A stretch of 64,000 nt of DNA from Chrysogorgia sp. JL179-B06 (taxonomy: Eukaryota; Cnidaria; Anthozoa; Scleralcyonacea; Chrysogorgiidae), in contig JAYKKM010000494.1 of the NCBI GenBank assembly GCA_035772405.1, positions 248,001 through 312,000 of the forward strand. Reading direction: 5' to 3'. The notes below the pieces were generated by a model. That model ran no database searches. It was not told the DNA's origin and saw only the letters and a list, made by a program, of their open reading frames with translations. Positions within the stretch are counted from its first letter, which is position 1. Each line of letters begins with the position of its first letter. Of this stretch, positions 22,601-36,000 are shown in pieces. Made by a program: the position numbers and the translations under genes.

Positions 22601-25600
22601 TTATTCTCTTTGTTTTGACCGTCGAGGTTAATATCGTCGTAGATGTTAAAGTCCCTAAATACAACCTGGTGACCTACCTGGCCGAAAGCAGAGTGAGTGT
22701 CAATCCCCGTAACTGGTCCCTGATGTCCCTGTTGTCCTAAAGGTCCTGAAGTTTCCTCGAATGATTCAATAATTCCAGCTTTACTAGAAACAATGATAAA
22801 AGGTTCTAACAAACATATCATTAAGAAATACAAAATAAAATAAAATATTTACCTGCCATGTCTGCAAGCAGTATAAACTGTACCATCTTCACTACCAACA
22901 ACAAAGTTGTTGACATCACCAGCCAAAAATGACATGCTAGTTACAGCGACTGACCTTGACTGTTTATCGTGTAACTCAATAGATTCCTAGAAGGACAACA
23001 TGAACTTTAAAGAAAGTAAACATTCACTCACGGATCATAAAGTGCCTATAACGTCTGTGGGGATTTAACATATTTGTTGATTCTGTGGATTTCTCCTGAG
23101 ATAAATTGTAATATATCTTGTCAGCTGAAAATTTCTTCTTCATAGACTTTTTTGCTGTTAAAGTTGACGGAAGTGATCTGCGGGCATCTGTCTACATGAA
23201 AACCTATTTACAGATGCCCGCTATGACGTCATCTCCGTCAACTTTAACAGCAAAAAAGTCTAGATGGAATCCATAGATAACATATATGTTAAATTCCCAC
23301 AGACGTTATATACACTTTAATATATGGAACTCAAAATTTTGATAAAATATGGGAGAGATACATTAAAAAAGAAATTAATTCCATAGTTTAAAACAATGAG
23401 AACGTTATTCCAAAATGGCAGCTGTATGCCCCCTAACCTCGTTTTAATGTAAAATTTATTTTAAATTTTCCACATGAAAGTGAGGCTAGGGGGTCCAATT
23501 ATTATGCACATAAAAACTCAGAGAAGAAATTCTATAAAATAATTCTAAAAAAATTCTAAAAAATAATTCTAAAAGTTTTGGAATTCTATTGAAAATATAC
23601 AAAAGCCTACAACAATAAACGAAATTGAAAATAATTTAAAAGGCTGAGTTTGATGTCAGCTGCGGAAAATAACGCATTCTCTACTTATTAAATGAGTCTA
23701 AAAAGCGGCCGCCACCTACCTATACTATCAAGTCTTGTGATTGGTTGATTAAAACAATAAAACAATAGAATCAACCACAAAGAAACCAATGTCCCAACCC
23801 TAACCACTTTTGTTCCATATAGCCAATCACAAAACCTGTTCATTTTAGGTACGTATCTACCGCTAAAACGAAGACTGAAGAGCTATTGATAATTATAAAA
23901 CAAGTTGTGTCTTACGCACGCTGTGATTGGTCAGTTACCGTGTTTATATCAGGCTATGCAAACACGGTTGTGACGTTACAGCATATTTCGCAGTCTTATT
24001 TTATAAAAGAAATAGAAAATAGACGCCCTATGTTTATATAACCTGATGCAAACACTCGAGAGAGTTTTGTCGAACTTGAAAGTACTTATGTAAACCCTCG
24101 CCTGTGGCTAGGGTTTACATAAACTTTCAAATTCTCCCAAACACTCTCTCGTGTTTGCATCAGGCTATATACATGTACTGTAAACACGGCCATTTTCTAT
24201 TTCTTAAATGTAAGTAATTTATTATAATTAATTACCAGAGGTTGTGAGAGCATCTCCAAACTCCATGAACACATTTTACCATTTGTAGAGACACTAATGA
24301 GATTATGAGCGTTTTGTGTTCCAACAACATTGACGCAATACACAGGATGCTGAAAGATATTGTAGCTGAAGGTAAAGATAACACTGACAAAAGGAAAACA
24401 AAAATTATTGAGGGAAAACGAGTAAAAATCAATAAAAATCAAAATAATAACACTACCATAATAATAATATGTACATTTATATAGCGCTAAAACTATGAAT
24501 TGAAATAATCTAAAGCGCTAATATTACAGGTAAATTTACAGACGTGTGACTTTTACAAATATTTAGCTCGAACGTGGCCGAGTCGAAGGTATGTCAAAGG
24601 CGCTGCAGGCTGCCACCATACGACCCATGTCTGACCACGGAGTACAGCTAAGATCTAAGTGTTGATTTTACAGAAGGAGAAAACCGGAGATCCCGGAGGA
24701 AAACCCTCGAAGCACGGGAGAGATCAACTAATAACTAATAACTCTACTCACATGAGTTCCAAGCTCACGAATCAACACGAGGTTATTCCCAGATGGTCAC
24801 CCATCCAAGTACTAACCCCGTCCGACCGCTTGACTTAGCGGCAAGTGGCAGTGCCCTAACAGCACACGCCACCCGTGCTCCCCTAATAATACCAGAGATC
24901 TACTCCGCCTGCCTTTAGATGAAACAACAAGATATCAAAGATCTTTCCGCTATACAATGCAGCCAAAACTTGAAATTATTTGCCTGCCAATATTCCGAAT
25001 CTTCCTGCTTTACTACCTTTTAAACAGGGCGCGAAATCATTTTTTATGAAACAGTAAATATTAAGTATGTTGCTATATTACTTCATTTCGTGGCAAGCGT
25101 TGGCGGGTCAGTACCTTAATGTTTGGGGTTTGTCAAGCTTGAGTAGGACGGAGACTGACCAATAGGATACAATGTTCCTTTCCACCGTTCCTTTCCAACA
25201 TGAGACAACCCATGGCGCATGTGCTCTTCGCCAATTCAGCGAGACTTATAACCCGTAAACTGTATAGTCTCCTGTGTTAGTTCCCTTACCTTTCCAAGTA
25301 GGAGAAAGTGTCCTCTCCATTTACAAGCTGCATAGCCTGGGCAGTTTTATGTAGATCCGCCCATACCCGTAGATCCGCCCATACCCATACCTGCACCCCA
25401 CCTCCCCTTCTCGACCTATCCAACTGTGTCCAAAGGAACACCGCTACGTCGGGAGTCAGTTCAATTGCAGGAGTTACTGGAAATAAGTTGTGAGAGTTAT
25501 CTCGACAGCCTACGGGACTCTGGATTTTCTGTAGCAGTTTTCTCCCTTAGCCATTGCATTCCAAGGCTCTTTTGTACATGGTCCTTGAGAAGTTATTAAT

Positions 25601-28600
25601 TTCCTCTACCGCTCTTTTGTGGTTGGGGCATTCCCCCGCAGCCGCTAGAGGTTCAGGACACACCTCCCTCTTTCCCCCACAGCCGCTAGAGGTTCAGGAC
25701 ACACCTCCCTCTTTCCCCCGCAGACGCTGGAGGTTCAGGACACACCTCCCTCTTTCCCCCACAGCCGCTAGAGGTTCAGGACACACCTCCCTCTTTCGTC
25801 CGCAGCCGCTAGAGGTTCAGGACACACCTCGCTCTTTCCCCCGCAGCCGCTAGAGGTTCAGGACACACCTCGCTCTTTCCCCCGCAGACGCTGGAGGTTC
25901 AGGACACACCTCGCTCTTTCCCCCGCAGACGCTAGAGGTTCAGGACACACCTCGCTCTTTCCCCCGCAGACGCTAGAGGTTCAGGACACACCTCGCTCTT
26001 TCCCCCGCAGACGCTAGAGGTTCAGGACACACCTCGCTCTTTCGCCCGCAGCCGCTAGAGGTTCAGGACACACCTCCCTCTTTCCCCCGCAGACGCTAGA
26101 GGTTCAGGACACACCTCGCTCTTTCGCCCGCAGCCGCTAGAGGTTCAGGGCACACCTCCCTCTTTCCCCCGCAGACGCTAGAGGTTCAGGACACACCTCG
26201 CTCTTTCCCCCGCAGACGCTAGAGGTTCAGGACACACCTCGCTCTTTCGCCCGCAGCCGCTAGAGGTTCAGGACACACCTCCCTCTTTCCCCCGCAGACG
26301 CTAGAGGTTCAGGACACACCTCGCTCTTTCGCCCGCAGCCGCTGGAGGTTCAGGACACACATCGATCTTTCGCCCGCAGCTAGAGCTTCAGGACACAAGC
26401 TAGTCCCGATGCCGCAGTTGTTCGTCTTACCAAGGACTTATGGGTGTAGTTTAACGTCACAGCCAGGACGGAATTCCTTGGAATTACAGTTACTCAAGAA
26501 TGATATGCAGTTTTCTCGCATAATTATTTTACTCAGCGCCATTAGTTTAATACAAAATCTATGCACGGTTATCCAGTTTAATACAATAAAACGTTTCTGA
26601 TAATGGTGAAATAAAGATACTTACAGTGTGAGCTGAGGAAGATAATGGTGTTCTTTGAACTGGAGTTTGTTTATTACTTCGATTATCCCACAACATTATT
26701 TGACCACAGTATGTTCCACCAACAATTAAGTTGGGATGAAAACGTGCAAATCTTGCCGACATTATACTAGACTAGAGCGTAAAACATAAAAAATATGTTG
26801 TTTAGTTACTGCACTATATTACGTTTTCCATTGTTCTACATTTAACTTCCAAGTGCAACGTCACCTGCATGACAGTTGACATCATTGTTTAGATGATTTT
26901 GAGACTGAAACTAACCCTAATACAAAACCAAAACCTTATCCTAACCCTTATATTTATTTAAAACCAAGTGAGGCCAATTATTGCGAATAAAAACTAACTG
27001 TTGTCTATTAATCCTTATATTAATCGTTATTTTCATATGTTGTCACAACTGAGTGCACCCAACGTCATCTATATCATCTTATATATCCATATCACCCTTC
27101 AATATACATACAAGTTGTATTGCACACCATGACCTACTCATATTCATGTCACATTACCATACCTACAGTACATATGCCATAATAATGTTATACTGTGCAC
27201 ACTCGAATCACTCCTGATCAAAATCACACAATAATACACAGCATCAACTACTTTAAGCAACATTTTAATAACAAAACCGTTGTATTATACAATTATCCAC
27301 ATCACTATACATTAGATGTGTGAAGTTGATCGTCCAGGTTGTTGTAGTCTTGACGACCTCAACGGCGGTCATCTTCAGAGTACAGTAGCTGGCCTCACTT
27401 GACTCTAAAGATGACCGCCGCTGAGACCGTCGTAACGTCAGAGTCACCAACAATAGTCTTTCTCAAGACTACAACAACCCGGACGATCAACTTCACACAT
27501 CTGGTGATACTCCTAGGTTCAAACCATTTACTTTATCACTATACATATTGAACTCGTGGCTAAGCTCGCAGCAACAGCTTCTGTAGTTCAGTCGGTTAGA
27601 GCGCTGGGCCGATTATATACAACTCTTAACTATGATTTAACTACCCATCGGGCAGTTAAGACCGTAGTTAAATTCAGCTACTTAGTTAAGAATAAAGCTA
27701 TATATAGTTAACACTAACTATAGTTATCAAATTCATTAATAATTCGTGAAGAAGAAACAAAGGAAATCAGTAGCATGATGGAGGTTTTAAATCGGATAAA
27801 GAATCATCCTGATTTACATAAACTTTCCTTCGATTTCCTCAGCTAAAACAGCTTGTATCTTCAAGATAGTAGATAGATATGAACATTTATGTGTATTCAT
27901 TTAATAAGAAGAAAAATATAAAAGCTGCTAAGTTCTCACTCGGCTGCCACTTTCATTATGTACAGTACTATACAGTTGGCGAAGCATAATAAATATTACA
28001 AAAAGAAAGAACTGGATATAATATGAAAAAGAGGACTAAGAGAACTTCAATGTATCGAAAAGTACTTACGTATCTTGGTGGACGACGTTTCGGACAATGT
28101 GTCCTTATAAAATAAGCCATATCAGATAAAGATTGACCTCTCATATTTTATCTATCACTTAACGTTAACTAACTTTTTATACAACCAAGCATTGGTCTAG
28201 AGATCCAGCAACGCTGGTTCAATTCACAGCCGGAAGACCTTAATGAAGTTGTATTTTTTCGCAACTGGTACCGGTTAGGTATCGAAAATATTAGAGACTC
28301 GTAATTTACCATACCTTTTCCTTCCTAGGAATAAACAAATTTGTTGGACTTGGATGGTTCACTAATTTATTGCAATGACTTACCTGACAACGAAAAATGT
28401 ATTCTGGTGATGTTTTTTTGTAGTTTATGTTCCATATTAAAGCCACACCATCAGGTTCTCGTGGAGCATCTTCATTATTGTTATAAGATGTTACCAAAAG
28501 CTCAGGATACTAAATTAATGAGAATATTTATTAATATACGTTTAATTAATTATATTAATTGTTTATGTGATCTTACCAAAAGTTCAGGATACTAAATTAA

Positions 28601-29414
28601 TGAGAATATTGATTAATATACGTTTAATTAATTATATTAATTATTTATGTGATCTTACCAAAAGCTCAGGATACTAAATTAATGACAATATTTATTAAAT
28701 TTACGTTTAATTAATTATATTAATTATTCGTGTGATCTTACCAAAAGCTCAGGATACTAAATTAATTATATTTATTAAATTTACGTTAAAAAACCTTTAA
28801 GTTTAGCTTTATATAATTCCATATTAGTGAAACATTCACGAATAAATTTAATATTTAATAATATTTATTCAGGATACGCATGCACGTCACCAAAGTGTTT
28901 TTCAGTGGGGTCCTGTAATACTTCACAAGATTACATTGCATTGCATTGCATTACATTACATTACATTGCGCAATTAATAACATGCATACATATAATATAA
29001 TACAACACAACACAATACAATACAAATAGAATACCATACAATACAATTGGTCTCCTTTTTTACCTGTTGTGACCAATCTAAGCTTGTGACAACTCGATGT
29101 TTGGACCATTTTTCATTATAAAACTCTCTATTTAGGACGATGCCGGCAAGACTTTGGCTATCCCTACATGGAAAAGTAAAAAAACAGAAGATCAAACTTG
29201 TACCCAGGCTTTTATCTCTGCTCCTCATCTGCTACAGTTGGGATAAGCGGGAAGAGGAGAGCGGAGATAAGCTACTGGATACGAGGTTGGCAGGGAAAGG
29301 AAAAACAAAAACAAAGTATTCTATTATTATATTATATTATATTATTATTATTATTATTATTATATTATTATTATTATTATTATTATTATATTATTATTAT
29401 TATTATTATTATTA

Positions 29415-29461
<47 letters not shown>

Positions 29462-29960
29462 TATTATTATTATATTATATTATTATTATGGGGCTTCGGT
29501 GGTCTAGTGCTCAGGGCCACTGCCTTCCACCTCTGAGGTCAACAGTTCGAATCCTGTGTTCGGACATTTGATCGCACGTGGAAAGAGTTGGTCTACACTC
29601 TGCCGAAAGTCGTGGGTTTTCTCCGGGTTCTCCGGTTTCCTCCCACAGGGAAGTTGACAGGGTGGGTTAGGATAAATAGTTAGGAAAACTAATGATGATA
29701 AAAACTGTAAAAATAAATAGCTAAGGTTAATTGATTGGGATACTGGGTACTAGGTACAGAATATAATAGAATAAATTGTCGATGTTGTAAAGCGCATTTG
29801 ATCATATACACATGCAAATTTGCGCTATATAAATAGTAAACATTATTATTATTATTATTATTATATTATATTATTATTATTATTATTTAAATCAATAGCC
29901 CCTACTTAAGGTGGGCCACAGCCTACACGCCTCACACATACACTGAGGAGTGGCTAATAC

Positions 29961-30030
<70 letters not shown>

Positions 30031-33000
30031 TATATTATTATTATATTATTATATCTGGAGGCTTGGCATATCAATAGCGCCCACGCCCCATTGAATCGCG
30101 ATGACGGTGGTTTATTACCAGAAGCTTATTTGCATCTTGTTAATAGATAATGTCATCATCGGTTCTATGAAGGTATAAATAGGGATCCTAACTTTACAAC
30201 GATCACCCCTGATGAAGAAACTAGATTGGAGTATCGAAACGTTGGGTGTAGACTTGGATCAAGTCCGTCTCTTCAAAGGGTTGGGGACTGACGGGGCTGG
30301 GGTATTTCGGGAGCGGCTCCCCCAGCCCCGTCAGTGCCCCCCAGCCCCGTCAGTGCCCCCCAGCCCCGTAAGTGTCCCCCAGCCCCCAACCCTTTGGAGA
30401 GACGGACTTGATCCAAGTCTACGTTGGGTCATGGACAGTAACTTTTAAAGTTACGTTCAAAAAAAATTTTAAAGCCAGAGTAGCGTCAAATTATGTCTGA
30501 TTTATCACCTGGTTGCGTTGGGAAATTATTTGCTATTATTATTATTTGATAGATAGAAATATAAAGAAGTGCTTGAAGATGTTTTTCGTGAACTCAGTTG
30601 CGACGAAGAGCTAAACAACATTTAAATAACTATGGGATTTTAATGAATATATCAATAAATAATTTCCCAACGCAACCAGGTGATAAATCAGACATAATTT
30701 GACGCTACTCTTTAAAGGGAAATGGCAATAAAAATTAAGTTTATCTTATTTGAAAGAACTTTTAAAATGATATATCAAGACCTTTTACAGATTTGCCATA
30801 TCGTTCTTGGTTCTGTAAATATTTCACTTCTTTTTAACAAAGAACATTGAACATTCCGCCATCTTGGATATGCATAACCATCCTTCGATATGCGTGACGT
30901 CACAACCAGGGTAGAAATGTTTTTTATATCAGCAATTATCGAGTCATTATAGATGCTAAATCGTAGTTGTTTTTGGGTGTTGTATACTTTTAAGTGAACT
31001 AGAAATCTATTTGAACGCATTCCACTGATATTTGGGCAATTATTTACAACTTTTAGAATGTTTACCCTGGTTTTGACGTCACTTAATTAGATCTAATTAT
31101 AAAACAAGATGGCGGATTGCAGATATTTTTGTTCACAGATATTTCAAAAATTAAGGAAGTTACGGTTTTTGAGACAAAGAAAAATTTTATTGCCATTTCC
31201 CTTTAAACAATGTTTTGAACGTTACTTTAAAAGTTACTGTCTATGACTCAACGTTTCGATACTCCAATCTAATGTCTTCATCAGGGGTGATCGTTGTAAA
31301 GTTAGGATCCCTATTTATACCCTCATAGAACCGATGATGACATTATTTATTAACAAGATGCAAATAAGCTTCTGGGCGTGGGCGCTATTGATATGCCTTT
31401 ACAACGATCACCCCTGATGAAGACACTAGATTGGAGTGTCGAAACGTTGGGTCATGGACAGTAACTTTTAAAGTTACGTTCAAAAAACGTTTTAAAGCCA
31501 GAATAGCGTCAAACTATGTCTGATTTATCACCTGGTTGCGTTGGGAAATTATTTGATGATATATTTATTATTTGATGGATAGAAATAAAAAGTGCTTGAA
31601 GATCTTTTTGGTGAACTCAGTTCCGACAAAGAGCTAAACAAACATATAAATAATTCCATAATTATTTATATATATAAAAATTATTTATATTAATAAATAT
31701 ATCAATAATTGGCACCTAGCAGCTTAGTACTATTTATTTGGGCTACCTGTGGTAGCACAAGTCTAGGTTTCGGCTCAGTTCTGTGTTATTTTTTTGTCAA
31801 TGGGTTCATGAAATTCAGCCAATTGTAAAGCTGATAAACTAACCAATAATAATTCAGCATAGCACTGCGTTAACAAATGTTTGTATCTGCTTGGCTTTTT
31901 TTCCCTTTTCTCCGACATAACGGTCCGATTTGGCTCCTTTTTGGCTTCTTTTCAACAAAAAGTAGTTTGGCCAAATTTGGTAGATTTTGGCTACTTTTCA
32001 AACGATATTTGTCTCTGAGCGTGCGCTGGATTGACGAACGATTTCGAAACGGGTTGGTCTGCGATCTCGATAACCGTACGCTGAGAATGTGTACTCGATC
32101 AAATCTATGTTTCCGTACGCTGATGTGTACTCCATTAAACCTATGTTTTAATGTTAATTAGTTAACCTCGTGTTTTATATCTGATAAAACACCGCTGCTC
32201 GTTTATTAAACAGTACTTCTACATCTTCTGTCTTTCCATAATCAAACTAAACATAACTTTCACATATAAACCAACACCCAAAGTTGTCATGCAGTTTATC
32301 TTACCCTTCTACATCTTCTGTCTTTCCATAATCAAATGAAACATCACTTTCACAAATTGCTCGCTCAATTACACGACTTGCACGATCCAAAAAGTTCTGG
32401 AACTCATTCGATGAAAGGATATTTTGTTTTTGCTCTACTGACATTTCGAGAATTACAAGAGCTTTAAACAGAATGAAAAATACTGAATATAACTAAAATG
32501 AAACAAGTTCAATGAAATAACATGGAATGAAGGGAAACAAAAAGTAATGAAATGAAATTATACAATATCAAGCAAAGTGAATTGAGTTGAGTAGACGAGG
32601 AGGAGAATGGGGGGAACGACATCCATAAAATAGAGTGAAATGAAGGGAAAATATGAAAAAACCAACGAATAGGAAATGAATGAAACGAAAGTGAAAAAAC
32701 AAAATGAAATGAAAAACAAAATGAAGTAAAACAACTTGACACAAGTCAGGCCTCAAATCGAGGACATGTCCGCCTATTATTGTAATTTGGCTGCCCATAC
32801 GGATTTTTTCCTCGTATTGTGGCAGCCACTTTTGGTTGCAGATGCAGTTTTTAAATTTCGCTAATCAAACTTGTAGTAATTAATGTCCGGCGATAAAATA
32901 TCCTAATGATCCAATAATCAGCAGCTAAATTTTACAATTTTGAACATGTAATACAGTACGTATGTTGTAAAACATTAGAAAATCGCGATGTAGATTAGTT

Positions 33001-36000
33001 AGTTTATTAGTAGATTTATCACTCTTTTAGGTGAACGGAATACCCCAACAGGCGAGAAGCACAATTGATAGGGGTTCCGAGGGCCTACGATTTAAGGTCG
33101 TTAACCGAGAAGACCCGAAAGTCTTACCATTCGCTTGTAATAGTATAGTTCATAATGCTAAGTAACGTACAGAAAATATTCCTTTACAAACGTTAAACCC
33201 ATCATCAAATTCAAATCCTACCACGTCTCAATTAAATCAGAAACAGGGACGGTGTGCTGATGTTAAAACAGTAAAACGTGGAATTACGATTGGCTATGCT
33301 ATGATGAAGAAGATGGAACTGTTGCAAAGATATGGTGCAAAATCAGTGTTTCTCTTCACTCCAAATCGTCGATTTAGTCTTTCCTGACTGTTTATAGGAC
33401 AATTACAGTAAGGTGTTAAATGAAACATTTTGGCCAGGTCAAAACGAAAATTGTGTTAGCCTCATGGAAACTCTTTATCTAAGTCCATTTTTGTCCTAGG
33501 ATTCAAAAATTAAAATTTGAGGCCTGCAAGGTAATTGTGGTGTAAAGAGAAATGAAATGAAGAATAACTGAAATGAAACAGAGAATTGAAGCACTACAAT
33601 TTAGAAAAGAAATGAAGAGAAAAGAAAATGCAAAACGCAAGACGGACGCTAGACGGACGCAAGACGGACGCTAGACGAACGCAAGACGGACGCTAGACGA
33701 ACGCAAGACGGACGCTAGACGAACGCAAGACGGACGCTAGACGGACGCTAGACGAACGCAAGACGGACGCAGACGCAGTGAGAGGTTATTTCTTAGCAGT
33801 ACTGTAGTTGATCTTGCAAGAACTTGGTAAGAACTTGCAGGATCTTGGTAACAATATTACAATCTAAGGAAAATGTTATTTACTACAGTATGACTAAGAT
33901 AATGATTTTATATTTTGTTTCCTCCATGCGAAAGTTTAATTCAAAATTGATACTCACTATCTTCGTTTTCTTCATCTCCTTCCTCATCTGTCTCCAAGTC
34001 TTCCTTTTTTTCTTCTTTCAATTCATTATCATTTGCAGTGGCTTCTTCATCTGTAAGACCAAATAAATTTTAGCCTGGCACATATAATTGTTTAACCCTT
34101 TAACTCTTTCCTGTCCGCGGCTGAAAAACATCCAAAATTGAACCACCTCTTTGTTCTATTGATATCTCTGGAAATAACCATTCCTCATTGAGTAATTGTG
34201 TACTTAATTGTATTACTTGTAATTAGATATAGTATGCGAGGCCTCTCTGGAATGCAGTACCTTGCTTAAATAAAATTATTCATTCATTCATTCAATTGTT
34301 GCGAAAGCTAGATACATTTTCTGAAAGCCCAATAAACCAGTTTTACCAGTGCTTTTAAATTTCACGAACAAGACACATTATGTTAATATTAAATTAGCAT
34401 TAATTTTCATAAATCAGGTTGAAAAACTTTCATTTTTCTAGAAAAGCCCACCTCGCCATTTAAGCCAATTTGGTGAACTATTTCCTACTTTTCTAAACAC
34501 GGTGATTTTCGTTCACTGGCTGCCACAAATCATCACCCACAGTATAGTGTTTGTGGTGTATAAATAGCTTGCGCAATCTGTTTATTATATACACAGCACA
34601 CTACTTTTATATTATAGTTAGACCTCTTATTTATTATTTTGGTAGTACACCAACCTTTTAGTGTTTTTTATTCGTATTTTAACACTACCTACACATATCA
34701 TGGTTAGACCTCATATTCATTATTTTGGTAGTACATCAACCTTTTAGTGTTTTTTATTCGTATTTTAACACTACCTACACAGCACACTACTTTTATATCA
34801 TAGTTAGACCTCTTATTCATTATTTTGGTAGTACATCAACCTTTTAGTGTTTTTTATTCGTATTTTAACACTACCTACACAGCACACTACTTTTATATCA
34901 TAGTTAAACCTCATATTCATTATTTTGGTAGTACATCAACCTTTTAGTGTTTTTTTATTCGTATTTTAACACTACCTACACAGCACACTACTTTTATATA
35001 ATAGTTAGACCTCATATTCATTATTTTGGTAGTACATCAACCTTTTAGTGTTTTTTATTCGTATTTTAACACTACCTACACAGCACACTACTTTTATATC
35101 ATAGTTAGACCTCTTATTCATTATTTTGGTAGTACATCAACCTTTTAGTGTTTTTATTCATATTTTAACACTACCTACACAACACACTACTTTTATATTA
35201 TAGTTAGACCTCTTATTCATTATTTTGGTAGTACATCAACCTTTTAGTGTTTTTATTCATATTTTAACACTACCTACACAGCACACTACTTTTATATTAT
35301 AGTTAGACCTCTTATTTATTATTTTGGTAGTACATCAACCTTTTAGTGTTTTTTATTCATATTTTAACACTACCTACACAGCACACTACTTTTATATCAT
35401 AGTTAGACCTCTTATTCATTATTTTGGTAGTACATCAACCTTTTAGTGTTTTTTTCTTCATATTTTAACACTACCTACACAGCACACTACTTTTATATCA
35501 TTGTTAGACCTCTTATTCATTATTTTGGTAGTACATCAACCTTTTAGTGTTTTTTATTCATATTTTAACACTACCTACACAGCACACTACTTTTATATCA
35601 TAGTTAAACCTCATATTCATTATTTTGGTAGTACATCAACCTTTTAGTGTTTTTTATTCATATTTTAACACTACCTACACAGCACACTACTTTTATATAA
35701 TAGTTAGACCTCTTATTCATTATTTTGGTAGTACATCAACCTTTTAGTGTTTTTTATTCATATTTTAACACTACCTACACAGCACACTACTTTTATATCA
35801 TAGTTAGACCTCATATTCATTATTTTGGTAGTACATCAACCTTTTAGTGTTTTTTATTCATATTTTAACACTACCTACACAGCACACTACTTTTATATCA
35901 TAGTTAGACCTCATATTCATTATTTTGGTAGTACATCAACCTTTTAGTGTTTTTTATTCATATTTTAACACTACCTACACAGCACACTACTTTTATATCA

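Larger units (their letters stand above)
30180..31570. repeat. Composite of direct and inverted copies of one repeat
   Basis: A unit containing CGATCACCCCTGATGAAGA, GAAACGTTGGGTCATGGACA and CACCTGGTTGCGTTGGGAAA appears at about 30195-30530 (plus), 30657-31310 (minus, interrupted) and 31400-31560 (plus). Arms at 30476-30530 and 30657-30710 pair exactly. Two further elements are inserted (30248-30422 and 30711-31207). Confidence 0.75.

Noticed and set aside
24780..24893. A functional 5S rRNA gene
   Set aside because: Only the internal control region matches 5S rRNA; it continues into a SINE body and the same body recurs at 5983-6295.
25554..25853. Open frame through the 41-bp minisatellite
   Set aside because: A 41-base period shifts the frame at every unit; the match is to the repeat, not to a protein.
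27583..27614. A tRNA gene
   Set aside because: Only the A-box half is present; no anticodon arm, B box or acceptor closure nearby. The same applies to the motif near 37228.
29140..29571. Ile/Leu/Tyr-rich frames over the (TTA)n tract
   Set aside because: Microsatellite translation; the start overlaps dynein exon 8 in the other strand.
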